A stretch of 6,413 bases of DNA from VRUE01 sp035701465. Lineage in GTDB: Bacteria > Actinomycetota > Thermoleophilia > Solirubrobacterales > 70-9. Under the pieces are notes generated by a model. That model ran no database searches. It was not told the origin of the DNA and saw only the letters and a list, made by a program, of their open reading frames with translations. The stretch is taken from NCBI GenBank assembly GCA_035701465.1, contig DASSMU010000023.1, positions 1-6,413 of the forward strand, written 5' to 3'. Shown one piece after another: positions 1-4,304 of this stretch. Each line of letters begins with the position of its first letter. Position 1 is the stretch's first letter. The position numbers and the translations under genes are program-made.

Positions 1-6
1 TCGCAC

Positions 7-54
7 GCGCCTTCGGCGCTTAGCGACGAAGTTGGAGCGCGGCTGGCGCCGCGC
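7..54. repeat. Two short GC-rich hairpins at the left edge
   Basis: Two adjacent perfect stem-loops are visible. The first pairs GCGCC (7-11) with GGCGC (15-19) around a TTC loop. The second pairs GCGCGGC (37-43) with GCCGCGC (48-54) around a 4-nt loop. Neither is followed by a T-run on either strand, so a standard intrinsic terminator is not supported. They belong to the hairpin-dense non-coding stretch 1-327. Short GC stems arise easily by chance at this base composition, so the function is unknown. Confidence 0.4.
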
Positions 55-62
55 AATAGACA

Positions 63-92
63 GATTGCATGTCGCGGCCTTCGGCCACATTC
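63..92 (+). repeat. Hairpin repeat unit, copy 1 (GATTGCAT...ACATTC)
   Basis: This 30-bp unit has ends GATTGCAT (63-70) and ACATTC (87-92) around a core containing the stem GGCC-TTC-GGCC (76-86). A second copy in the opposite orientation lies at 194-221 with the same 8-nt and 6-nt ends and a different 14-nt core that is also hairpin-forming. Matching ends with divergent, still palindromic cores suggest a short mobile or structurally conserved repeat rather than chance. No coding sequence is associated with it. Confidence 0.55.
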
Positions 93-193
93 GACCAGAG
101 GGCCAACCGGCTCCTCTCATTCGAGACCTCTGCTTCGCCGGTGGATGCACTTGGAGGAGGTCTTTGGACGAGAGCCGCCAGGTCCTGATCCGG

Positions 194-221
194 GAATGTC
201 GCGAAGCGGCGAAATGCAATC
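194..221 (-). repeat. Hairpin repeat unit, copy 2 (inverted relative to 63-92)
   Basis: Read on the minus strand this begins GATTGCAT and ends ACATTC, the same ends as the unit at 63-92, with a 14-nt core in place of 16. On the plus strand both copies are followed 18-25 nt later by a related motif, GCTCCT(CT)CATTC (110-122 and 246-256). This suggests that a unit of about 130 bp was duplicated and its inner hairpin inverted. The unit overlaps the left arm of the 170-313 inverted repeat by 4 bp. Confidence 0.5.
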
Positions 222-228
222 CGGTGCC

Positions 229-247
229 GCGCGGCCGCAGGCCGCGC
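229..247. repeat. GC hairpin inside the 170-313 element
   Basis: GCGCGGCC (229-236) pairs perfectly with GGCCGCGC (240-247) around a GCA loop. It is nested in the interior of the large inverted repeat. No T-run follows on either strand. It is part of the composite secondary structure and has no independent function that I can support. Confidence 0.5.
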
Positions 248-255
248 TCCTCATT

Positions 256-282
256 CACCCCAAGAGCGAAGCTCTTGGGGTG
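256..282. repeat. 12-bp perfect hairpin inside the 170-313 element
   Basis: CACCCCAAGAGC (256-267) pairs perfectly with GCTCTTGGGGTG (271-282) around a GAA loop. This is the strongest local stem-loop in the 1-327 region and sits next to the right arm (286-313) of the large inverted repeat. On the minus strand it lies 46 bp past the patatin stop codon. It could contribute to transcription termination or block 3' exonucleases, but no U-tract follows on either strand. Confidence 0.6.
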
Positions 283-327
283 TCAATTCCCGGATCAGGG
301 CCTGGCGGCTCTCCCTGCGGAAGAACG

Positions 328-1581
328 TTAAGACGCCTCGCCGGACTGGCGAAGCAGCGCCGAGGTGGTCTGCTCGAGCACGCGGCGCCAGGCCGAGCTC
401 TGCTCGGGCTCCTCTTCGGCGGCCCGCTCTACCACGCGGCTGACGCGGCGCTCGGAGATCTCGAGGCCGTGGCGATCGGCGATCTCCTTGTAGCGGTCGT
501 AGTCCTTGGCCAGCGTCGCGGTGACCGATTCGAAGCCGTGGCGGGCGATCTTCAGCCGCCGCGAGTAGTCCATGATCGGCGTGCCGAACATCAGCTCGTC
601 GTTGGGCTCGGGCTCGACCAGGATGATGTCGACACCGGGGTACTTCTCCTCCCAGCGGGCCACGGCCTCGTGCAGGCGGGCGTGGGCGATCAGGCGGAAG
701 GTCTGGTTGGCGATCGCCGGCAGGCCCATGTCGGAGACGCGCCGCACCCGGGTGCCGAAGACGGTCGGGATCGTTTTCTCGAAGTCATTGACGAAGGGGA
801 CGAGGGGGTTGACGACGATGATGAATTTGGCGCCCTTCTCGACCGCGATGTCGACGTTGGTGGTCGAGCGGATGCCGCCGTCGACCATCTGGCGACCCTT
901 CAGGTCGACCGGCTTGTAGACGACCGGCAGCGCGGTCGAGCACTGGATCGCCTTCGAGATCGGCACGTCGTTCCAACCCTCCTCGCCGAAGACGATCCGC
1001 TCGCAGGTGTCGAGGTCCGTGGCGGTCAGGTAGAGCTCTTTGTCGAGCAGACGGAAGTCGTCGATGCGGCCGTCTTCGGCGAGCGCCCCCTCGACGTACT
1101 CGGCGATGCCGCTGTTGGAGTAGAAGCCGGTCGGCAGCGCCTCGGCGAGCCCGACGCCGATGTCGATCGCCGAGAAATCTCCCATCCGCGCCAGGCTGCG
1201 CGCCAGCTCGAGGGTTCGCAGCGGCAGCATCGCCGCCTTCTGCACGAAACCGAGGTAGTTCGGCTTGAGCGCCGTGCCGAGGTTGAGGTCCTCCAGCTCC
1301 GAGGGGATGCGCCGGTTGATCACCTGCATCATTTCGTCCGGGGTGACGCCGTTGGCGAGCATCCCGGCGACGAAGGAGCCGGCGCTGGTGCCGACGTAGA
1401 CGTCGAAGTTGTTGATCGTGCTGTTGACCGCGAGCAGGTCGAGGGCGCGCAGCGCGCCGATCTCGTAGACGCCCCCGGTGAAGCCACCGCCACCGAGCAC
1501 GAGGGCGGTCTTCGATGGGCGTTTGCGGCCGCGTCGCCGTCGCGGTTGCGACTCTATGTCCACAACTTTGCCCATAAACAT
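328..1581 (-). CDS. Patatin-like phospholipase (PNPLA family acyl hydrolase)
   Basis: The 417-residue product is predicted to hydrolyse acyl esters of phospholipids or other lipids with a Ser-Asp dyad. Family hallmarks are in order. A glycine-rich oxyanion loop, LGGGGFTGG, occupies residues 29-37. The nucleophile elbow GTSAG spans 64-68, with Ser66 as nucleophile. The DGG motif is at 234-236, with Asp234 as the second dyad residue. The N-terminus has a basic patch (RRRRGRK, 14-20) and no signal peptide, so the protein is probably cytosolic or membrane-peripheral. The patatin core ends near residue 260 and the charged, mostly helical C-terminal part is not a domain I recognise. The start is ambiguous: ATG 1581 gives the full ORF, while ATG 1575 (two residues shorter) lies 8 nt after a GATAAT box and would suit a leaderless mRNA. 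It is divergent from dacB. The substrate cannot be told from sequence. Confidence 0.93.
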   Translation of the reverse strand: MFMGKVVDIESQPRRRRGRKRPSKTALVLGGGGFTGGVYEIGALRALDLLAVNSTINNFDVYVGTSAGSFVAGMLANGVTPDEMMQVINRRIPSELEDLNLGTALKPNYLGFVQKAAMLPLRTLELARSLARMGDFSAIDIGVGLAEALPTGFYSNSGIAEYVEGALAEDGRIDDFRLLDKELYLTATDLDTCERIVFGEEGWNDVPISKAIQCSTALPVVYKPVDLKGRQMVDGGIRSTTNVDIAVEKGAKFIIVVNPLVPFVNDFEKTIPTVFGTRVRRVSDMGLPAIANQTFRLIAHARLHEAVARWEEKYPGVDIILVEPEPNDELMFGTPIMDYSRRLKIARHGFESVTATLAKDYDRYKEIADRHGLEISERRVSRVVERAAEEEPEQSSAWRRVLEQTTSALLRQSGEAS

Positions 1582-1582
1582 G

Positions 1583-1591
1583 CATTATCCC
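1583..1591. promoter_or_regulatory. Candidate overlapping divergent -10 elements between patatin and dacB
   Basis: The gap between the two divergent starts is only 15-21 bp, so promoter elements must overlap the genes. On the minus strand GATAAT (1589 to 1584) lies 8 nt before ATG 1575. On the plus strand the overlapping CATTAT (1583-1588) lies 8 nt before GTG 1597. Both spacings fit leaderless transcription, and neither start has a Shine-Dalgarno sequence. A poor -35 match, TCCACA (1559-1564), is present for dacB; I see none for the patatin gene. One A/T-rich patch in GC-rich DNA serving both directions is an inference. Confidence 0.4.
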
Positions 1592-1596
1592 ACTCA

Positions 1597-2850
1597 GTGA
1601 GGCGACCCCCGGCACTCTTTGCCGCGATTTGCGTCCTGCTTGCGTTTGCCTTGGTTCCGTCGGCCACGCAGGCACAGACGCGAGCGCAGCTCTGCGCCAG
1701 CCTGAAGGCGCGGTTGGTGCGCGGCGGAGGCGGCGCCAGCGGCCTCTTCGTCATCGACGGCCAGACCGGCAAGCCGGTCTGCGCCCGCGCCGCCGGCAAG
1801 CCGCGGCCGCTGGCCTCGAACATGAAGCTGTTCACGACCTCGACCGCCCTTGCCCGGCTGGGGCCCGACAGCCGGATCGAGACCAGCGTCGTCGCCGACG
1901 GTCCGGTCGACCGCAACGGCGTCCTCCACGGCAGCCTCTACCTGGTCGGTGGCGGCGACCCCGCCCTGGGCACCCCCGCCTTCTACAACAGCTATCTCGG
2001 CGGCCTGGGAACCAACCTGCTCCTCTTGAAGAGCTGGATCTGGCAGGCAGGCATCCGCGCGATCACGGGTCGCCTCTACGCCGACGACAGCATCTTCGAC
2101 CACCTGCGCGGCGTCGCCGACTCCGGCTACGCAACCAGCCCCTACATCGGTCCGCTCTCGGGCCTTGCCTTCGACTCCGGCTTCGACGGCTCCGTGGGGA
2201 GCGGCTTTACCGCCGACCCGGCCAAGCTTGCGGCCTCGACGCTGGGGCGGGCCCTGCGCGGCGCCGGCATCGACGTCCCGGTAGACATCGCGCTGGGGAC
2301 GGCACCGCCCCTGGCCACGCAGATCGCCGACGTCGAATCGCCGCCGTTGACCACGATCGTCAACACCACCGACGTCTACTCCGACAACTTCTTCGCCGAG
2401 ATGCTGATCAAGCTGCTGGGTGCGCGCTTCGGCGGCGCGGGCACGACGTCGGCGGGCGCTACGGTGGTCGAGCGCTTCGCTCGCGCCCACGGCTCGGGAG
2501 TGCACGCGGTCGACGGCTCCGGCCTGACCCGCTCCAACCGCGCCTCGCCGACGCAGGTGGTCGGCCTGCTGAAGACGATGTGGCACACGCCGGCCGGCGA
2601 AGACCTGATCCAGGACATGGCGCTAGCCGGCCACGAGGGCACGGTCGCCGACCGCATGCACGGCACCGCCGCCTACGGCCGCTGCCGCACCAAGACCGGC
2701 ACCCTGACCGGTGTCAGCAACCTCTCCGGCTACTGCTTCAACCGCGACGGCAAGGTAATGATCTTCTCGGTCCTGATGGGCAGCGTCCGAGACCTCAGCC
2801 TCGCCCACCTGGAGCAGGACCTGATCGCCGCCGAAATAGCCGCTTACTGA
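1597..2850 (+). CDS. dacB: D-alanyl-D-alanine carboxypeptidase/endopeptidase, PBP4 type (peptidase S13)
   Basis: The 417-residue exported enzyme is predicted to cleave the terminal D-Ala of peptidoglycan stem peptides and/or peptide cross-links outside the membrane. All three penicillin-binding motifs are present: SNMK at 74-77 (nucleophile Ser74), SDN at 262-264 and KTG at 366-368. The S13-typical DGSGL lies at 306-310. About 188 residues separate SxxK from SxN, far more than in S11 carboxypeptidases and typical of the S13 insert, though shorter than I recall for E. coli PBP4. GTG 1597 is chosen because it begins directly with a signal peptide: RR, a hydrophobic core at about 6-21, and probable cleavage after ATQA near residue 26. 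The reading frame stays open upstream only as a shadow of the patatin gene. Four cysteines remain after cleavage (33, 62, 363, 380) and could form disulfides. The 3' end overlaps the convergent small gene by 7 bp. Confidence 0.93.
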   Translation: MRRPPALFAAICVLLAFALVPSATQAQTRAQLCASLKARLVRGGGGASGLFVIDGQTGKPVCARAAGKPRPLASNMKLFTTSTALARLGPDSRIETSVVADGPVDRNGVLHGSLYLVGGGDPALGTPAFYNSYLGGLGTNLLLLKSWIWQAGIRAITGRLYADDSIFDHLRGVADSGYATSPYIGPLSGLAFDSGFDGSVGSGFTADPAKLAASTLGRALRGAGIDVPVDIALGTAPPLATQIADVESPPLTTIVNTTDVYSDNFFAEMLIKLLGARFGGAGTTSAGATVVERFARAHGSGVHAVDGSGLTRSNRASPTQVVGLLKTMWHTPAGEDLIQDMALAGHEGTVADRMHGTAAYGRCRTKTGTLTGVSNLSGYCFNRDGKVMIFSVLMGSVRDLSLAHLEQDLIAAEIAAY

Positions 2851-3044
2851 CGGGACCTCTTCTCGCGGCGCTCCGCCAGTTCATCGAGGATCGTCTGCAC
2901 CGCGAGAGCGCCGACGAAGGCGATCAGACCCACTAGCTGCAGCGCCTCTTCTCCGGAGTTTCTGAAGACCAGCAGTCCCATGACGACAATCAGCACTCCC
3001 ACCAAGATGCCGATATTCGCGTTACGGAGATCCCTCTCACTCAC
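2844..3044 (-). CDS. Small two-helix membrane protein, 66 aa, function unknown
   Basis: I do not recognise this protein. Its layout is a short polar N-terminus (MSERDLRNAN), a hydrophobic segment at about 11-27, a short polar turn (RNSGEE, 28-33), a second hydrophobic segment at about 35-53, and a charged tail (DELAERREKRSRQ, 54-66). By the positive-inside rule both ends should be cytoplasmic. The start is GTG 3044, supported by GAGGAG ending 8 nt upstream; the nearby ATG 3046 is out of frame and runs straight into a stop. The gene starts 21 bp after the end of the 76-residue gene, so the two are probably cotranscribed. Its stop codon lies inside the end of dacB on the other strand. Coding status rests on the ribosome binding site and coherent helices. 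Confidence 0.68.
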   Translation of the reverse strand: MSERDLRNANIGILVGVLIVVMGLLVFRNSGEEALQLVGLIAFVGALAVQTILDELAERREKRSRQ

Positions 3045-3052
3045 ATCGATCG

Positions 3053-3058
3053 CTCCTC
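3053..3058 (-). promoter_or_regulatory. Ribosome binding site for the 66-aa membrane protein
   Basis: Read on the minus strand, GAGGAG lies 8 nt before GTG 3044. It is the clearest Shine-Dalgarno match in the window, and it decides between GTG 3044 and the out-of-frame ATG 3046. Its presence suits an internal operon gene, in contrast to the apparently leaderless first genes elsewhere in the window. Confidence 0.65.
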
Positions 3059-3065
3059 AGACAAT

Positions 3066-3296
3066 TCATTTCGGCCAACCATAGCGCACGATGACATCTA
3101 CGATCGCCATCACGGCGCCTATTGCGCCGCCCAGATAGCCACTGGAGAGCGCTCCTCGCTCGACATCCCGCAACGGCCTTCGTCTCAACAAGCCACGAAG
3201 GCCCGAGTAAACGCTGCCTAGAACCACCCCGGCACCAACCGCAGCTGCGGCACTCTCCAGCAGTGCCGTAAACGGTCCGATCTGGGCAAGCGCCAT
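3066..3296 (-). CDS. Small glycine/alanine-rich two-helix membrane protein, 76 aa, function unknown
   Basis: I do not recognise this protein. A hydrophobic Ala/Gly-rich segment at about 8-30 is followed by a basic loop (RGLLRRRPLRDVER, 34-47) and a second hydrophobic segment at about 53-71, ending RYGWPK. The basic loop should be cytoplasmic, giving an outside-in-out hairpin topology, the reverse of its partner. ATG 3296 is the only start before an in-frame stop at 3321-3323. A weak AGGG lies 7 nt upstream. It would be the first gene of a two-gene unit with the 66-residue protein and is divergent from surE. A frame-shifted alternative at 3037-3324 has no helices and is rejected. Confidence 0.65.
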   Translation of the reverse strand: MALAQIGPFTALLESAAAAVGAGVVLGSVYSGLRGLLRRRPLRDVERGALSSGYLGGAIGAVMAIVDVIVRYGWPK

Positions 3297-3327
3297 ACAA
3301 TGACCCTGACAGCGACCGATTCACGCG

Positions 3328-3346
3328 TGGCGCGCAGAATGCGCCA
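3328..3346. repeat. Short hairpin in the 5' region of the small-protein operon
   Basis: TGGCGC (3328-3333) pairs with GCGCCA (3341-3346) around a 7-nt loop. It lies 32 bp upstream of the ATG of the 76-residue gene, so it would fall in that gene's leader or promoter. No T-run follows. A regulatory role is possible but unsupported, and a 6-bp GC stem may be chance. Confidence 0.3.
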
Positions 3347-3382
3347 AATCTGAAGCTTCTTCGAGCAGGGACACCGACTCAT

Positions 3383-3481
3383 GGCGTCGGAGCGGGCACC
3401 CTCCCGAACTGGCGGATACTCAAAGTCGTGCGCTCATTAGCGCGCGACTTGTCAGGGCGGGAGGGTGCCCGCTCCGACGCC
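3383..3481. repeat. Nested inverted repeat between divergent small-protein and surE genes
   Basis: The outer arms are 24 bp and perfectly complementary (3383-3406 and 3458-3481). An inner stem of 12 bp with one mismatch (3423-3434 and 3439-3450) has a CATT loop. Between them is an asymmetric bulge of 16 nt on the left and 7 nt on the right. The right side TTGTCAGGGCGGG and onward (3449-3470) matches the arm of the 68-bp palindrome at the window end (6392-6412) in 19 of 22 columns, so the two are probably one repeat family. Because the flanking genes point away from it on both sides, it cannot be a terminator for either. The right arm ends 1 bp before the proposed surE -10 box, so it could influence surE expression. 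Confidence 0.85.
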
Positions 3482-3487
3482 TAGAAT
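3482..3487 (+). promoter_or_regulatory. surE: Candidate -10 box for leaderless surE transcription
   Basis: TAGAAT matches the TANNNT pattern of actinobacterial -10 elements and is followed by 7 nt before ATG 3495. A transcript starting at that A would be leaderless, consistent with the lack of any Shine-Dalgarno sequence. No good -35 hexamer is seen at the usual spacing, because that position falls inside the right arm of the inverted repeat. Confidence 0.5.
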
Positions 3488-3494
3488 CGCAGTG

Positions 3495-4304
3495 ATGCGA
3501 GTCTTGCTGACCAACGACGACGGGATCACCGCCCCCGGCCTGCAGGCCGCCCGCCGCGCCCTGCGCGAGATCGACGGCGTCGATGTAGACGTGATCGCCC
3601 CCGACTCGAACCGCAGCGCCACCGCGCGCAGCATTACGACGCGCTCGCCGCTGAGCGTCGAGGAAGTCGAGTTCGACGATGGCGCGAAGGGCTACGCCAC
3701 CGACGGCACCCCGGTCGACTGCGTCCGCTTCGCCGAGCTGGGCCTGGTCGGCCACCGGCCCGACCTGATCGTCTCCGGGATCAACCACGGCGCCAACCTC
3801 GGCGACGACATCACCTACTCGGGCACGGTCGCCGCCGCATTCGAGGGAATCGTCCTCGGCATCCCCGCGGTCGCGGTATCCCAACAGTCCTCGGGCGGCG
3901 GTATGGGCTACGTCAGCGGCCGCTTCGACTTCGGCGCCGTGGCGCCCTTCACGGCCGAGTTGGTGCGACGGCTGATCGACCAACCGATGCCCGAGGCGAC
4001 CCTGATCAACGTCAACTGCCCCGCCGGAGAACCAAAGGGAATCGAAGTGACCAAGCTCGGCAAGCGCATCTACAACGACGAGCTGAAGCTGGTCGGCGAG
4101 AAGGACGGCCGGCGCCACTACGAGATCTACGGCTGGAAACCCGGCTACGAGGAGATCGAGGGCACCGACCTCAACGCTGTGGCCAGCGGGCGCATATCGG
4201 TCACGCCGATCCACTTCGACCTCACCGACCACGGCGGGCTGGAGCGGCTGCGGGGCTGGGGCTTCGAGGAGATGCTGGCAGCGAGCGCGCCCACGTCGGT
4301 GTGA
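3495..4304 (+). CDS. surE: 5'/3'-nucleotidase SurE
   Basis: SurE is a divalent-metal-dependent phosphatase that removes phosphate from nucleoside 5'- and 3'-monophosphates in the cytoplasm. The 269-residue product shows the family signature: LLTNDDG at 4-10 with metal ligands Asp8 and Asp9, APDSNRS at 35-41 with likely ligand Ser41, GTPVDCV at 71-77, SGINHGANLG at 94-103 with ligand Asn97, and YSGTVAAA at 108-115. The length is normal for the family. ATG 3495 is preferred over the in-frame GTG 3465, which lies inside the inverted repeat, and over GTG 3492 immediately before it, because MRVLLTNDDG is the canonical N-terminus. The gene overlaps ligA by four bases (GTGA), implying translational coupling and one operon. 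Confidence 0.96.
   Translation: MRVLLTNDDGITAPGLQAARRALREIDGVDVDVIAPDSNRSATARSITTRSPLSVEEVEFDDGAKGYATDGTPVDCVRFAELGLVGHRPDLIVSGINHGANLGDDITYSGTVAAAFEGIVLGIPAVAVSQQSSGGGMGYVSGRFDFGAVAPFTAELVRRLIDQPMPEATLINVNCPAGEPKGIEVTKLGKRIYNDELKLVGEKDGRRHYEIYGWKPGYEEIEGTDLNAVASGRISVTPIHFDLTDHGGLERLRGWGFEEMLAASAPTSV

Larger units (their letters stand above)
170..313. repeat. Large inverted repeat with nested hairpins, downstream of the patatin gene
   Basis: The arms are 28 bp each (170-197 and 286-313) and pair at 27 of 28 positions. The only mismatch is T183 against G300, which would be a G-U pair in plus-strand RNA and an A-C mismatch in minus-strand RNA. The 88-bp interior holds three further hairpins: the inverted repeat unit at 194-221, a stem at 229-236/240-247, and a 12-bp perfect stem at 256-267/271-282. 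The element ends 15 bp beyond the minus-strand patatin stop codon, so it could act as a terminator or 3' mRNA stabiliser for that gene. There is no T-tract, however, so this is inference. Its modular build also fits a REP- or MITE-like repeat. Confidence 0.7.

Noticed and set aside
61..163. Possible tRNA or small structured RNA gene suggested by TTCGA and paired segments (124-130 with 157-163)
   Set aside because: No acceptor stem, D-arm or anticodon arm in tRNA geometry can be assembled. TTCGA recurs within the hairpin units.
170..313. CRISPR array or IS terminal repeats
   Set aside because: The motifs are inverted rather than regularly spaced direct repeats. There are no spacers of even length, no transposase, and no target-site duplication that I can see.
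32..331. 99-residue plus-strand frame in the hairpin-rich left region
   Set aside because: It crosses the inverted-repeat arms and has no ribosome binding site, domain or hydrophobic segment. Its composition is what palindromic GC-rich DNA would give by chance.
145..1596. Long open plus-strand frame running antisense through the patatin gene and into dacB
   Set aside because: It is rich in Asp, Val, Arg and Gly, shows no recognisable domain, and exactly mirrors the codons of the strongly supported patatin gene. The real coding part of this frame begins with the signal peptide at 1597.
1594..2586. 330-residue minus-strand frame antisense to dacB
   Set aside because: It is antisense to the PBP4 gene, whose three active-site motifs are intact, and it has no recognisable family features.
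3037..3324. 95-residue minus-strand frame overlapping the small membrane genes
   Set aside because: The translation is Arg/Cys/Trp-rich without helices. The overlapping 76-residue frame has two clear membrane segments and a coherent operon position.
3420..4232. 270-residue minus-strand frame antisense to surE
   Set aside because: It starts inside the inverted repeat and mirrors the canonical SurE reading frame. There is no coherent protein feature.
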